A stretch of 64,000 nt of DNA from Boseongicola sp. (lineage in GTDB: Bacteria > Pseudomonadota > Alphaproteobacteria > Rhodobacterales > Rhodobacteraceae), in contig CP046179.1 of assembly GCA_014075275.1 (NCBI GenBank), positions 1,125,932 to 1,189,931 of the forward strand, given 5' to 3'. Position numbers and translations under genes: made by a program. Below, piece by piece: positions 42,907 to 53,165 of the stretch (position 1 is its first letter; every line of letters begins with the position of its first letter). The notes beneath the pieces are model-generated. The model saw only the letters and a list, made by a program, of their open reading frames with translations. It had not been told where the DNA came from and ran no database searches.

Positions 42907-43881
42907 ATGGTAGTGGGGGCTGCTTTACCTGAGGACCTTTCTGATTTCCAATGGCTGCGAGAGCTGGAAGAAATCGGCGAGACCGAGGGTTATTTTTCAC
43001 CTTTGGGTGACATGCATGCGGCGGTTTTTGTGGACCGTTCGCAGGAAGTATTATTCGTTTGTTTTGAGACAATGGTGGGTGTTCGGTCGCAAAGCGAGAC
43101 CGGGTTGCCGCTTGGGTTCGATGTTTGCGAGCAAAAGGGTTGGTCGCATCTGACCGTTCTGGCATTGGGCGAGACCTGGTATCGCGACCGACATGTTTAC
43201 GGCTATTTTGACAGATTAGTTGATGAAGGCTTCTTTGAAGACTTTGACCGTGTCCTTTTTTACGGGGCGGGAATGTGCGGATACGCGGCGGCCGCGTTTT
43301 CCGTAGTTGCACCGGGGGCGACAGTTATTTCGGTGGCACCGCAGGCGACGCTGGAACGCGGGCTGACGACCTGGGACGCACGTTTTGGCCACACCCGGAA
43401 GATGGATTTTACCAGCCGCTATGGATTTGCGCCGGATATGCTGGAAGCAGCCGAGGCTGCCTTTGTCATATATGATCCGGGTGAAACCGAAGATGCCATG
43501 CACGCGGCCATGTTCCGCGGCGCCAATATTCACCGATTCGGGTATCGGCGCGGTGGAGCGGCGGGAATTGATGCAGACTTGCGCAAGTTGGGCATGGTTT
43601 CGGCTTTGTGTGAGCAAGCGGCGGCTGAAAAGCTGGACCGGACGGCATTTGCTGGTGTCATGCGTGCGCGCAGGCAGAGCATCCAGTATTTGCGATCTGT
43701 TCTTGGGCGTCTGATGCGCGACAAACGGCATTATCTTGCGGCAGTCTTTTGTCGGGCCGTGCTGAAACGGCATAGTCTGCCGCGTTTTCAGCAAGCTCTG
43801 GATATGGCACAGGCTGAATTGAAAGCCAGTGGGAGAGACTTGCCCGGGAATAAGCGTCAACCTTTGGAAACCATAGGTTAA
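42907..43881 (+). CDS. conserved hypothetical protein of Rhodobacterales
   Basis: A 324-residue soluble protein of a family I recall as conserved in Rhodobacterales, sometimes labelled phosphoadenosine phosphosulfate reductase without good cause. Conserved-looking stretches: GWSHLTVLALGETWYRD, VLFYGAGMCGYAAAAFSVVAP, FTSRYGFAPDMLEAAEAAFV and YDPGETEDAMHAAMF. The GAGMCGYAAA turn looks like a hydrolase elbow with Cys in place of Ser. Start at 42907 by an AAAGAGG site 9 bases upstream; other ATGs exist upstream. Function unknown. Confidence 0.72.
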   Translation: MVVGAALPEDLSDFQWLRELEEIGETEGYFSPLGDMHAAVFVDRSQEVLFVCFETMVGVRSQSETGLPLGFDVCEQKGWSHLTVLALGETWYRDRHVYGYFDRLVDEGFFEDFDRVLFYGAGMCGYAAAAFSVVAPGATVISVAPQATLERGLTTWDARFGHTRKMDFTSRYGFAPDMLEAAEAAFVIYDPGETEDAMHAAMFRGANIHRFGYRRGGAAGIDADLRKLGMVSALCEQAAAEKLDRTAFAGVMRARRQSIQYLRSVLGRLMRDKRHYLAAVFCRAVLKRHSLPRFQQALDMAQAELKASGRDLPGNKRQPLETIG

Positions 43882-43923
43882 CGTGCGGGCACTTACACTG
43901 AAATCTATCTGGAATTGTGCGCC

Positions 43924-44211
43924 TTAGCTATCGTAGTCCGGCGTCTTTGCCGACTTTCGCATCTGCATAAGTCGGGGAACGGCGACGCCGACCAGCGTTC
44001 CTATTGCCAGGGTGACGGCGGCATCTTTGGCGAGCAGAACAGAGGCGATGGCAGCAGCAACAAAGCACGCGGCAAGAGCGAAGCTGCGGGCTTCGACAGG
44101 GTCAGGATCAGCATCCAGTTTCAATACGTTCTTCAACGCCCCCACAACATGAGGCTCTGCGTGAGGTGCGGCCCAGCCAGCGGCAAGACCAAGAATAAAA
44201 GTGCCGAGCAT
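43924..44211 (-). CDS. small membrane protein
   Basis: A 95-residue protein with an N-terminal hydrophobic segment (MLGTFILGLAAGWAAPHAEP) and two more near residues 43-80. Start at 44211 by GGGAGG six bases upstream. Resembles small Rhodobacterales membrane proteins of unknown role. Divergent from pyrC, convergent with the preceding hypothetical. Confidence 0.7.
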   Translation of the reverse strand: MLGTFILGLAAGWAAPHAEPHVVGALKNVLKLDADPDPVEARSFALAACFVAAAIASVLLAKDAAVTLAIGTLVGVAVPRLMQMRKSAKTPDYDS

Positions 44212-44377
44212 ACGAAACCTCCCAAGCAAGTTTTTCGGGCCTGCGTTGGCCCTTGGACAGATATTCAGATGGGGCATTTTGCGGGTATTCGCAATGGTGT
44301 CAAAGGGGGCAGGAATTTTCCGGCGTTGAGGGCTGGTGGCTCTGGCACTTTGGCGGGGCTTGGGCTAGAGGACGGGC

Positions 44378-45412
44378 ATGACGACACGTCTGACGATACG
44401 CCGCCCTGACGACTGGCATTTGCATTTGCGCGACGGTGCCATGTTGGAGGGGGTTTTGCCGTCTTCGGCCAAGCATTTTGCCCGTGCAATCATCATGCCC
44501 AATCTGGTGCCGCCGGTTGTGACTGGCGATGATGCGGCGGCTTATCGCGACCGGATTTTACGCGCCCTGCCTGATGGCATGACCTTTGACCCCTTGATGA
44601 CGTTGTATCTGACTGAAACGACGGATGCGGATGACTTGGCAGCGGCCAGTGGGTTGGTGAAGGCGGTGAAACTTTATCCGGCCGGGGCGACGACGAATTC
44701 TGCCAGTGGTGTCAAAGACTTCGACAAGGTGCGCGGCGTTCTGGAGCGCATGGCCGACATTGGATTGCCGCTGTGCGTGCATGGCGAAGTAACGCGCGGA
44801 GAGATCGACATCTTCGACCGCGAGGCCGTGTTTATCGATGAAGTTCTGGACCCGATCCGACGGGCGACGCCGGGATTGCGTGTGGTGATGGAGCATATCA
44901 CCACTGCCGAAGCTGTGGCCTATGCCAGCGACGGCGGTGACGATCTGGGTGCGACGATCACCGTGCAGCATTTGATGCTGGATCGAAACGACATGCTGGT
45001 TGGGGGCATTCGACCCCATTACTATTGTCTGCCCATCCTGAAACGTGGAACCCATCGCGAGGCATTGCTGGGTGCAGCGACAGGCGGCGATAAGCGGTTT
45101 TTCCTGGGTACGGATTCGGCGCCCCACGCGACGGACACAAAGGAGAATGCGTGCGGCTGTGCCGGGTGTTTTACCGCGCCGGTGGCTTTGTCGTGCCTGG
45201 CGGAAGTTTTTGAGGAAGCTGGTGCCTTGGATCGGCTTGAAGGCTTTACCTCGCTGAATGGTCCGGCCTTTTATGGTCTGTCCGTGAATGAGGATCGGAT
45301 CGTGCTTGAGAAGGGCGCGGCGATCGATCTGCCGGACAGAGTTGAAACCGGCGCCGGGCCAGTGACGGTGTTTGATCCGGGACGGTCTTTGCATTGGCGG
45401 GTCGTGAAATAG
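44378..45412 (+). CDS. pyrC: dihydroorotase
   Basis: Closes carbamoyl-aspartate to dihydroorotate in pyrimidine synthesis. 344 residues, homodimeric type. Zinc ligands fit DWHLHLRDG (His-x-His), the carboxylated Lys in [14 protein letters not shown], His in CVHGEV and HIT, and Asp in GTDSAPHA. Typical length. pyrE follows 63 bases on. Confidence 0.96.
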   Translation: MTTRLTIRRPDDWHLHLRDGAMLEGVLPSSAKHFARAIIMPNLVPPVVTGDDAAAYRDRILRALPDGMTFDPLMTLYLTETTDADDLAAASGLVKAVKLYPAGATTNSASGVKDFDKVRGVLERMADIGLPLCVHGEVTRGEIDIFDREAVFIDEVLDPIRRATPGLRVVMEHITTAEAVAYASDGGDDLGATITVQHLMLDRNDMLVGGIRPHYYCLPILKRGTHREALLGAATGGDKRFFLGTDSAPHATDTKENACGCAGCFTAPVALSCLAEVFEEAGALDRLEGFTSLNGPAFYGLSVNEDRIVLEKGAAIDLPDRVETGAGPVTVFDPGRSLHWRVVK

Positions 45413-45475
45413 GCGCGCGTTCGACCGCGCTTGGGTGAAATTGACGCGGATTGCGTCTGAGAGAGGGGCATTAAA

Positions 45476-46156
45476 ATGATACCGACAGGATTTCCAACCA
45501 AAGAAGAAATGGCCAAACTATCGGCCAATATGCTGTTGGAAATCGGGGCGGTGCATTTCAATGCGACGGACCCATTTATTTTGGCGTCGGGTCTGCCCTC
45601 GCCCACATATATCGATTGCCGCAAATTGATTTCCTATCCGCGCATCCGCTCGACACTGATGGATTTCATGACCGTGACAGTGATGCGTGACGCCGGTTTC
45701 GAAGCCTTCGACAATATTGCGGGCGGTGAGACGGCAGGCATTCCATTTTCAGCCCTTGTTGCCGAACGCATGGCACTGCCTATGACCTATGTGCGCAAGA
45801 AACCAAAGGGATACGGGCGCAATGCGCGCATCGAGGGCGAGATGAGCGAGGGCCAGAGGGTGTTGCTGGTTGAGGATCTGACGACGGATGGCGGATCGAA
45901 GCTGTCGTTCGTGGATGCAATCCGCGAGACCGGGGCAACCTGCGGACACACGGCAGTGATTTTCTATTATGGGATTTTCCCCGAGACGATCGACACATTG
46001 GCCAACCATGGAGTGCAATTGCATCACTTGTGCACCTGGTGGGACGTTCTGGAAGTGGCACGGGATGGCGAGATGTTTGACGCTGACACGCTGAGAGAAG
46101 TTGAGGCGTTCTTGCGGGCGCCGCGGGCATGGCAGGATGCTAGAGCGGAAAATTAA
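45476..46156 (+). CDS. pyrE: orotate phosphoribosyltransferase
   Basis: Adds ribose phosphate to orotate, giving OMP. 226 residues. The PRPP-binding loop is [13 protein letters not shown], and the phrase [19 protein letters not shown] is family-conserved. Start ATG at 45476 after a GAGAGAGGGG site. Follows pyrC, together supplying consecutive UMP-pathway steps. Confidence 0.96.
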   Translation: MIPTGFPTKEEMAKLSANMLLEIGAVHFNATDPFILASGLPSPTYIDCRKLISYPRIRSTLMDFMTVTVMRDAGFEAFDNIAGGETAGIPFSALVAERMALPMTYVRKKPKGYGRNARIEGEMSEGQRVLLVEDLTTDGGSKLSFVDAIRETGATCGHTAVIFYYGIFPETIDTLANHGVQLHHLCTWWDVLEVARDGEMFDADTLREVEAFLRAPRAWQDARAEN

Positions 46157-46210
46157 TTTCCCTACTCAATAGCCGATATTGATGAATTGGCATATACTGC
46201 CACAAGATGA

Positions 46211-46243
46211 TGTGGATTTCGAACTATCCACAGGCTATCCACA
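46211..46243. promoter_or_regulatory. cluster of three DnaA-box-like sites upstream of dnaB
   Basis: Two direct CTATCCACA sites (46224-46232, 46235-46243), each 8 of 9 to the DnaA box TTATCCACA, spaced 11 bp apart. A third, inverted, TGTGGATTT, lies at 46211-46219. About 80 bases before dnaB. May be a DnaA-controlled promoter. Confidence 0.5.
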
Positions 46244-46320
46244 AGATATCCCGATAGACGCGGGCCTGCGCAACAGCGTATGTCTGCTCCCCACGGCAGG
46301 GGTGAAATTCGAGGACAGAA

Positions 46321-47814
46321 ATGAACGAGATCGCACAGATCCGAACAGGTGAAACGGGCGAAGCAGAGGGCGAAACTCTGCCGCATAATATCGAGGCTGA
46401 ACAACAGCTTCTGGGTGCGATCCTGACCAATAATGAAATTTATGACCGGGTCGCTGGCGTCATAAATGAGGGGCATTTTTACGACCCAGTCCATGCGCGA
46501 ATCTACGAGATCGCCTCGGCCCGGATCGCGAAAAACGCACTTGCCTCACCCGTGACGCTGAAAGCGTTCATGGAAGATGACCCCGGATTGGCTGAACTAG
46601 GCGGGCCTGCGTATCTGGTGCGGCTGGCCGGTGCGGCGATTTCATCGTTTGCGGCTAAAGACTATGCGCAGATGATCTATGATCTGGCGATCCGCCGCTC
46701 GCTGATGGATTTGGGACGCGAGATTTCTGCCAAGGCATCGAAAGTTGAAGTTGCGAGCGAGCCGAAAGAGCAGATCGTCGAGGCAGAACAGGCGCTTTAT
46801 AAGCTGGCCGAGGCCGGAAATTCCGACCAGGGGTTCCAGTCGTTCCTGCGCGCAGTTACCGATGCGGTAAACCAAGCCAATGCGGCTTATCAGCGTGATG
46901 GCGGGTTGGCGGGGATTTCGACCGGATTAACCGACATGGATAAGAAGCTGGGCGGATTGCATAAATCCGACTTGCTGATCCTTGCTGGCCGCCCGTCGAT
47001 GGGCAAGACATCACTGGCGACAAACATCGCGTTCAACATGGCCAAGGCCTATCGCAAGGGAAAACTGCACGACGGCAGCGAAGGTGCGGTGAACGGTGGC
47101 GTGGTCGGTTTCTTCTCGCTTGAGATGTCGGCGGAACAGTTGGCAGCCCGGATTTTGTCGGAAGCGGCTGAGGTGCCCTCTGAGCAGATCCGGCGCGGGG
47201 ATATGACGGAAACCGAGTTCCGGCGGTTTGTCGAGGCGGCCAAGACATTGGAGGCCTGTCCTTTGTTTATCGACGATACGGCGGCTTTGCCGATCAGTCA
47301 GTTGGCGGCGCGGGCGCGACGTTTGAAGCGCGAGCATGGGTTGGATTGTCTGATTGTGGACTACTTGCAGTTGGTGCGTCCGGCTACTGCGAAGGACAGC
47401 CGCGTCAATGAAGTGAGCGAGATTACGCAAGGCTTGAAGGCCATTGCGAAAGAGTTGGATATTCCAGTTGTGGCCCTGTCGCAGTTGTCGCGTCAGGTAG
47501 AAAACCGGGAAGATAAACGACCGCAACTGAGTGACTTACGAGAGTCGGGCTCTATCGAGCAGGACGCCGATGTCGTGATGTTTGTGTTCCGCGAGGAATA
47601 CTACAAGGAACGGGAGAAACCCGGCGATCACGACCTGGAGGGCATGGCGAAGTGGCAGGAGGAGATGGAACGTCTTCACGGCCGCGCCGAAGTTGTTATC
47701 GGCAAGCAGCGCCATGGCCCCATCGGCACCGTTGAGTTGAGTTTTGAAGGTCAGTTCACACGCTTTGGTAATCTGGCCAAGACCTGGCAGGGCGAGAGAG
47801 ACGACGGGTTTTAA
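46321..47814 (+). CDS. dnaB: replicative DNA helicase DnaB
   Basis: Hexameric helicase that opens the replication fork. 497 residues: N-terminal DnaB domain (LPHNIEAEQQLLGAIL near residue 20) and a RecA-like C-terminal domain with Walker A AGRPSMGKTS, Walker B LIVDYLQL and ALSQLSRQVE. Length is normal, no intein. DnaA-box-like sites lie before it. Two AT-rich perfect palindromes follow it. Confidence 0.97.
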   Translation: MNEIAQIRTGETGEAEGETLPHNIEAEQQLLGAILTNNEIYDRVAGVINEGHFYDPVHARIYEIASARIAKNALASPVTLKAFMEDDPGLAELGGPAYLVRLAGAAISSFAAKDYAQMIYDLAIRRSLMDLGREISAKASKVEVASEPKEQIVEAEQALYKLAEAGNSDQGFQSFLRAVTDAVNQANAAYQRDGGLAGISTGLTDMDKKLGGLHKSDLLILAGRPSMGKTSLATNIAFNMAKAYRKGKLHDGSEGAVNGGVVGFFSLEMSAEQLAARILSEAAEVPSEQIRRGDMTETEFRRFVEAAKTLEACPLFIDDTAALPISQLAARARRLKREHGLDCLIVDYLQLVRPATAKDSRVNEVSEITQGLKAIAKELDIPVVALSQLSRQVENREDKRPQLSDLRESGSIEQDADVVMFVFREEYYKEREKPGDHDLEGMAKWQEEMERLHGRAEVVIGKQRHGPIGTVELSFEGQFTRFGNLAKTWQGERDDGF

Positions 47815-47842
47815 GCCTTTGACATTTCTTTGGTGCGGGAGA

Positions 47843-47893
47843 AAAATTCTTTGAATGAAAGAATTTTGGACATTTTCTTACAATAAGAAAATG
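47843..47893. terminator. paired AT-rich palindromes between dnaB and the PAP2 gene
   Basis: Two perfect 10-bp inverted repeats in tandem: AAAATTCTTT/AAAGAATTTT (47843-47867, loop 5) and CATTTTCTTA/TAAGAAAATG (47871-47893, loop 3). They lie between convergent genes and end in A/T runs on both strands, so a bidirectional terminator pair is likely. Confidence 0.7.
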
Positions 47894-47904
47894 GGTCGCG
47901 GCAC

Positions 47905-48939
47905 TTAAGCGAAACGGCGCAATCCCCACCATGCGGCCGCAGCGATCAGGCCGCCAGCATAACCGTCAACTGCATAGTGCCAGCCAAGTTGCACCGAACC
48001 GATCATGATCAACCCGGCAAAAATGGCCATTGTCCATCCCAACCAGCGAGTATGGGTGAAGGCGTAAAGTGCCATCAAGACTGACGTTGCCACATGCATG
48101 CTGGGCATCGCTGAAATACCGGCCAGTTGTCCGTTTTGCTGATAACCGGCCCAGAGATCTTCCTGCACGCCCAGCGCCCAAACCGGCGAGACCTCGGCGA
48201 CGTTGTTCAGGTGGGTCATCAGCGGAGCGAAGTCAGTGCCAAATCCGAGCCGCTCAAAGTAGACGGGGCCAGCAGACGAGAAGACGATGGCCATTAGGTT
48301 TCCGCCGATTGCAAATGTCAGCACCAGAGCGACCAGGAAATTGCGAGACTGGCGGTGATGCGTGGCGGCGAAGCAAGCGACGAAGACCGCGAAATAGATC
48401 AGGAAAAACCACAAATGATAGGCCGCATTCAGTCCGGTGACCGCAATGGGCGACCCGGTCATTGGTTGCAAAAGCACGTAAGAATCCCGGCCAAAGTGCA
48501 AGAACCTGTCCAGTTCAGCAAAGGCTTGATCCCATCCGAATGGCTGAAAAACGGCGACCAGTTCTTTTTGGTATCCAAAGCTGCCGACGAAGAAGCAAAT
48601 CAACAGAAGGCGAAAAGCCCCACCCATGACCAGATCACGATTTTTCGCCATGGCGACGAGGATACCTATCAGGTCTTGAATTGGTTTTTGCGACTTGTCG
48701 CGAACGGCCAGAAGCACAACCCGGCGCACCAGAAGCACCAGTAAGAACCAAGGCACAAGGATGCCCAGCACCATTGCCAAGAGGCCCGCCATGCCGGGGT
48801 CAAACCGGTATCCGCTGTAGATAGCCAGCGCGACTGACAACACGTCATGCGCAGCCACAGCAGCCGTCAACGGGGTCACAATCTGTTGTTTGATCCCCTT
48901 GAACTCAAGGCGGGGATCGCTGGTAGCGCCATATTCCAT
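47905..48939 (-). CDS. PAP2 superfamily membrane phosphatase
   Basis: A 344-residue membrane protein with about nine hydrophobic segments. PAP2 motifs: SMHVATSV (in AMPSMHVATS) and the final GWHYAVDGYAGG, the type seen in inositolphosphotransferase-like or undecaprenyl-phosphate phosphatase-like PAP2 proteins. KxxxxxxRP motif is not clear. Start at 48939 is the best-looking; an ATG at 49089 extends it by 50 residues. Lipid phosphatase or phosphotransferase likely, substrate unknown. Divergent from the DUF1194 gene. Confidence 0.85.
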   Translation of the reverse strand: MEYGATSDPRLEFKGIKQQIVTPLTAAVAAHDVLSVALAIYSGYRFDPGMAGLLAMVLGILVPWFLLVLLVRRVVLLAVRDKSQKPIQDLIGILVAMAKNRDLVMGGAFRLLLICFFVGSFGYQKELVAVFQPFGWDQAFAELDRFLHFGRDSYVLLQPMTGSPIAVTGLNAAYHLWFFLIYFAVFVACFAATHHRQSRNFLVALVLTFAIGGNLMAIVFSSAGPVYFERLGFGTDFAPLMTHLNNVAEVSPVWALGVQEDLWAGYQQNGQLAGISAMPSMHVATSVLMALYAFTHTRWLGWTMAIFAGLIMIGSVQLGWHYAVDGYAGGLIAAAAWWGLRRFA

Positions 48940-49041
48940 TGGACTTTCCACAATTTGTTGATTGTTTCGATATCGTGCAAAGTTGGCAAAACTTTGACTG
49001 TGTGGGTTGGAATTTGACGCTGATAGGGTCAGGATTTCGGC

Positions 49042-49881
49042 ATGCGACAGTGCTTTCCGCGGTTGGTTTCGGTCCTTCGCCATTTTCACTCAATGGCGAT
49101 AGCTTTGGGCGGCCTGTGTGTCGGGCTTTTGGCTGTGCCAGGGTCGGTAGTTGCGGAAGAAGTCGATGTTGAGTTGGCACTGATGGTGGATGTGTCCCGC
49201 TCGATGGCGCCTTACGAATTGAGCTTGCAGCGTCGGGGATATGCCGAGGCGCTGGTCAGCGATCAAGTTGTTAACGCTATTTTGAGTTCATTCACTGGGA
49301 AAATTGCTCTGACCTACGTGGAATGGGCCGGCGACGGCTCGCAGCGTCTTATTGTGCCCTGGACCGTTATCGACGGTCGCGAAAGTGCCGAGGCGGTTGC
49401 CGCGATATTGAGGGAGGATAGCGGCTTCGGCATGAGGCGAACGTCGATTTCCGGTGCTATCAAATACGGTATCGAGGGCATTGAAGGCAATGCTTTCAAA
49501 GGCTTACGGCGTGTCATCGATATCTCGGGCGATGGACCGAACAATGATGGCTCGCCAGTTGAACGCTCTCGCGACCGCGCCATTGAGGCCGGGATTGTTA
49601 TCAACGGATTGCCGCTGATGACCTGGGAACCAGAGGAAGTTTGGGGTATTCCCGATCTTAACCTCTACTATGAGGCCTGTGTGATTGGCGGACCTGGTGC
49701 TTTTGTCATTCCGGTCCATCGTTGGGAGGATTTTCCTTTGGCTGTTCGCCGCAAAATCGTATTGGAGCTGGCCGGTCCGCCAGACGTCGTTTTAGTCGCC
49801 GAGCATACGCGGCCAAAAGTGGACTGCATGATCGGTGAAAAGAAACGACGCGAACGCCAGCGCTGGTTCGAGCTTCCATGA
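49042..49881 (+). CDS. DUF1194 von Willebrand A-like exported protein
   Basis: A 279-residue protein; signal peptide likely, from ATG at 49042 or 49093 (MAIALGGLCVGLLAVPGSVVA). The mature part is a DUF1194, vWA-like domain with MIDAS motif DVSRS (in LALMVDVSRSM), typical of calcium- or metal-binding adhesive proteins. Further DUF1194 phrase: DISGDGPNNDG. Function unknown. It overlaps the DUF3592 gene by 4 bases. Confidence 0.88.
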   Translation: MRQCFPRLVSVLRHFHSMAIALGGLCVGLLAVPGSVVAEEVDVELALMVDVSRSMAPYELSLQRRGYAEALVSDQVVNAILSSFTGKIALTYVEWAGDGSQRLIVPWTVIDGRESAEAVAAILREDSGFGMRRTSISGAIKYGIEGIEGNAFKGLRRVIDISGDGPNNDGSPVERSRDRAIEAGIVINGLPLMTWEPEEVWGIPDLNLYYEACVIGGPGAFVIPVHRWEDFPLAVRRKIVLELAGPPDVVLVAEHTRPKVDCMIGEKKRRERQRWFELP

Positions 49882-50267
49882 ACAGCCTGGACTGGGTTTA
49901 CCTGTCGATTGCTGTTGGGTTGATTCTGGTGGGCGGCTGGATGTTGGCTGTCAGCCTGATGCACCATCGTCGATCAGTCACTGTTGAAATCGATGTCATC
50001 GACTTGATTGAGGGACGTTCTGGCTATGAAGCCGACTCGCCGACGTTTGCGCCGGTTTTTCGCGTGGTCGGGGGACCGCATCAGGGCAAGGAATGGCAGT
50101 CGCGCATCGTCGCATCGTCTGCGGCTCATGAAGTTGGGGACCGGTTGTCCGGCAGCTTTGACCCAAAAACTGGCGCGATCCACAGCGGCAGAACCTCTGG
50201 CTGGCAATGGTTTCTGGGTGTCGTCTATGCATTGGCCGGTTTCGGCCTGCTGGTTTGGGTTAGCTAA
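49878..50267 (+). CDS. DUF3592-like membrane protein
   Basis: A 129-residue protein with two membrane segments ([16 protein letters not shown] near residue 10 and [17 protein letters not shown] at the end) and an extracytoplasmic middle. It overlaps the DUF1194 gene. Fits the DUF3592 family. Function unknown. Confidence 0.75.
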   Translation: MNSLDWVYLSIAVGLILVGGWMLAVSLMHHRRSVTVEIDVIDLIEGRSGYEADSPTFAPVFRVVGGPHQGKEWQSRIVASSAAHEVGDRLSGSFDPKTGAIHSGRTSGWQWFLGVVYALAGFGLLVWVS

Positions 50268-50322
50268 TGGCGATGTGCATCAGGCCTTGACGCCCCTTGC
50301 CCCTTGGCGGAAACCCTTGGCC

Positions 50323-51369
50323 ATGAGCGCCGCGACTTTAAAGATCGATCTGAATGCACTGGCCGCCAATTGGCGTGCTTTAGGTGCTCTGAGCAGTGAT
50401 CATGTCGAAACCGGTGCCGTCGTTAAGGCCAATGGCTATGGCCTGGATGCAGGACACGTAGCGCGCAAGCTGGCCGCAGAGGGTGCACAGTCATTTTTTG
50501 TGGCATTGGTCAGCGAAGGCGCGGCGGTCCGGCGCGCTGTTGGAGCAGACGCAGATATTTATGTATTTTCCGGTCATATGGCGGGAGACACCGATGTACT
50601 CCGGTCCGCGAATCTGATCCCGCTTTTGAATTCGCCTGAACAGGTCGCGCGCCATTTTGCAGATGCTCCTGGCACCAGCTTTGGCATTCAGCTGGATACC
50701 GGAATGAACAGACTGGGCATGGAAGCCGCCGACTGGGATGATTTGAAAGACGAACTGATGGCCATTGGTCCGCGGTTGGTGATGAGCCATCTGGCCTGTG
50801 CCGATGAACCCGAACACCCTATGAACGCCCAGCAATTGCGAGCATTTCGGGGCATGACCGATGGTATCGCACATCGCCGGTCTTTGGCGGCGACCGGTGG
50901 GATACTTTTGGGAGAGGATTATCATTTCGACTTGGTGCGCCCGGGCGTTGGCCTGTATGGTGGGCTTCCGTTCAGCGACGCGAAGACGGTCGTTCAAGTT
51001 TCGCTGCCGGTCATTCAAACCCGGCAAGTGACACCTTTTGAGACGGTTGGATACGGCAATGCCTGGACCGCTGATATCGAGCGCACGATTGCGACCGTGG
51101 CAGCGGGGTATGCTGATGGTCTTATCCGCGCTATGGGAGCGCAGGCGCAGGTTTTTGCCGGTGGCGTGGCCTGCCCTGTGGTGGGTCGGGTGTCGATGGA
51201 TTTAATAACTGTCGATGTAACCCATCTGGACGCGGTGCCGGAAGCATTGGATATATTGGGACCAGACCAGTCTGTAGATGATTTGGCTGAGGCGGCCGGA
51301 ACGATCGGATATGAGATTTTGACGTCGCTGGGCCATCGGTATCAGCGACATTTTGAGGGCGACACGTGA
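50323..51369 (+). CDS. alr: alanine racemase
   Basis: PLP enzyme supplying D-Ala for peptidoglycan. 348 residues. The PLP lysine is in [12 protein letters not shown] (about Lys40), the barrel motif LDTGMNRLG, and the second-base region [16 protein letters not shown]. Start at 50323 ([17 protein letters not shown]); the frame extends upstream into the DUF3592 gene, which is not coding there. It follows that gene by 55 bases, and its stop overlaps mlaE by 4 bases. Confidence 0.95.
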   Translation: MSAATLKIDLNALAANWRALGALSSDHVETGAVVKANGYGLDAGHVARKLAAEGAQSFFVALVSEGAAVRRAVGADADIYVFSGHMAGDTDVLRSANLIPLLNSPEQVARHFADAPGTSFGIQLDTGMNRLGMEAADWDDLKDELMAIGPRLVMSHLACADEPEHPMNAQQLRAFRGMTDGIAHRRSLAATGGILLGEDYHFDLVRPGVGLYGGLPFSDAKTVVQVSLPVIQTRQVTPFETVGYGNAWTADIERTIATVAAGYADGLIRAMGAQAQVFAGGVACPVVGRVSMDLITVDVTHLDAVPEALDILGPDQSVDDLAEAAGTIGYEILTSLGHRYQRHFEGDT

Positions 51370-52139
51370 AGTTTCTGGCGAGTATAGGGGCGGCCGTTCT
51401 GGGTATGTTGGCGGCCATTGGGCGGGTGGCGCAGTTTGCCTTTGAAACGGTGACACATCTGGCGCGCCCACCATGGTATCCCCGTGAATTTGCCAGTTCA
51501 GTCTTGCAGATCGGATATTTCTCGCTGCCCGTGGTTGGTTTGACGACAATATTTACCGGGGGCGCGTTGGCCCTGCAAATCTATGCGGGCGGCGCGCGGT
51601 TCTCGGCGGAAGCGGTAGTGCCGCAGATCGTGGCCATTGGCATGGTGCGCGAGTTGGGGCCGGTGCTGGTTGGTTTGATGATCGCGGCGCGGGTGACGTC
51701 TTCGATTGCCGCCGAGATTGCGACGATGAAGGTGACCGAGCAGATTGATGCGTTGGTGACACTGTCGACCAATCCGATGAAATATCTGACCCTGCCCCGA
51801 GTATTGGCGGCCACATTGGTAATGCCGGTGCTGGTGGCGGTGGGTGATATCATCGGGATCATGGGCGGCTATCTGGTGGGTGTGAACCGCCTTGGATTCA
51901 ACGCGGCGACGTACCTTACCAACACGCTGGATTTCCTTGAGCCATTGGACATTATCTCGTCCCTGTCTAAAGGCGCAGTATTCGGGTTCATCGCCGCCCT
52001 GATGGGGTGCTATTTCGGGATGCGGTCGGGGCGCGGGGCGCAAGGCGTGGGTGCTGCAACCAAGGGCGCGGTTGTAGCGGCGAGCGTGCTGATACTGGCG
52101 GCGAACTTCATTCTGACAGAGTTGTTTTTCGCGGCATGA
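51366..52139 (+). CDS. mlaE: MlaE-type ABC transporter permease
   Basis: Inner-membrane permease of the phospholipid transport system that keeps outer-membrane lipid asymmetry. 257 residues, five or six helices, with [21 protein letters not shown] and the [17 protein letters not shown] loop that meets the ATPase. It overlaps alr and mlaF by 4 bases each. The periplasmic MlaD partner is not in the window. Confidence 0.92.
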   Translation: MKFLASIGAAVLGMLAAIGRVAQFAFETVTHLARPPWYPREFASSVLQIGYFSLPVVGLTTIFTGGALALQIYAGGARFSAEAVVPQIVAIGMVRELGPVLVGLMIAARVTSSIAAEIATMKVTEQIDALVTLSTNPMKYLTLPRVLAATLVMPVLVAVGDIIGIMGGYLVGVNRLGFNAATYLTNTLDFLEPLDIISSLSKGAVFGFIAALMGCYFGMRSGRGAQGVGAATKGAVVAASVLILAANFILTELFFAA

Positions 52140-52897
52140 TAAATCTTTCCGGTGTTCATAAGGCTTTTGGTTCGAAAGAGGTTCTGCGCGGGGTGGATCT
52201 GGAGATCCCGCGTGGTGAGAGCATGGTGATCATTGGCGGGTCCGGCACGGGGAAATCGGTGTTGTTGAAAAGCGTGTTGGGGCTGATCACGGCGGATCGG
52301 GGTGAAATAACAGTTGAAGGTCAGGACGTAACGCGCCTGCGGCAGGGATCATCCGAACGCGATGCGTTTCTGGCGCGGTTCGGGATGCTGTTTCAAGGCG
52401 GAGCTTTGTTCGACAGTCTGCCTGCATGGCAGAATGTTGCATTTCGGTTGCTGCGCGGGTCTTTGAAACGTCCGAAGGACGAGGCGCGCGAGATTGCGAT
52501 AGAGAAATTGCGCCGTGTGGGGCTGACTCCGGATGTGGCCGATCTGTTTCCAGCGGAATTGTCTGGCGGGATGCAAAAGCGCGTTGGGTTGGCGCGGGCG
52601 ATTGCAGCGGAACCTGAGATTATCTTCTTTGACGAACCGACTACGGGGTTGGACCCGATAATGTCCGGTGTCATCAACGATCTAATCCGCGAGATTGTGG
52701 TTGAGATGGGTGCAACGGGAATGACTATCACCCACGATATGACATCGGTGCGCGCCATTGCCGATAAAGTTGCCATGCTCCACGGGGGAAAAATCCGCTG
52801 GACAGGACCGGTCACCGATATGGACGAAAGCGGCGATCCTTATGTCACTCAGTTCATCACAGGCAGCGCCGAAGGACCCATTGAAGCTGTGCGCTGA
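52136..52897 (+). CDS. mlaF: MlaF-type ABC transporter ATP-binding protein
   Basis: ATPase partner of MlaE. 253 residues from ATG at 52136 ([17 protein letters not shown]). Walker A GGSGTGKSVLLK, ABC signature LSGGMQKRVGLARA, Walker B IIFFDEPTTGLDP and the H-loop ITHDMTS. It starts in the ATGA overlap with mlaE; the frame to 52007 is in the shadow of mlaE. Confidence 0.94.
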   Translation: MINLSGVHKAFGSKEVLRGVDLEIPRGESMVIIGGSGTGKSVLLKSVLGLITADRGEITVEGQDVTRLRQGSSERDAFLARFGMLFQGGALFDSLPAWQNVAFRLLRGSLKRPKDEAREIAIEKLRRVGLTPDVADLFPAELSGGMQKRVGLARAIAAEPEIIFFDEPTTGLDPIMSGVINDLIREIVVEMGATGMTITHDMTSVRAIADKVAMLHGGKIRWTGPVTDMDESGDPYVTQFITGSAEGPIEAVR

Positions 52898-53165
52898 GCG
52901 GGCCACTTCGCAGGTTCCATTTGTGCATTTTCAAGTTTTTCCAGGTCCATCCTTGGCGCAATTCCGTAAATGATGTTGCAGGCATAACCCGTGGAAATGG
53001 ATGTGTATTGTGGCCCGGGGCGCGGACCATGACGCAGTTCCCCAAAAAGCACTTTTGCAACAGCGCAACAGTTAGGTTCCATTTTGGAAACAATGTGGGA
53101 CTCGCAACCCTTTTTTAACCATGATGCGGTCTTGTGCTACTTGGGGTGGCTGTCTGGAGGCGCGC

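Noticed and set aside
43924-45412. PAPS-reductase-like label for the protein at 42907
   Set aside because: The protein lacks the PP-loop and Cys motifs of the true reductase at 39183, so the label sometimes given to its family was not used.
46157-46320. chromosomal replication origin before dnaB
   Set aside because: DnaA-box-like sites are present, but no AT-rich unwinding region, dnaA, parAB or gidA neighbour; a regulatory role is more likely.
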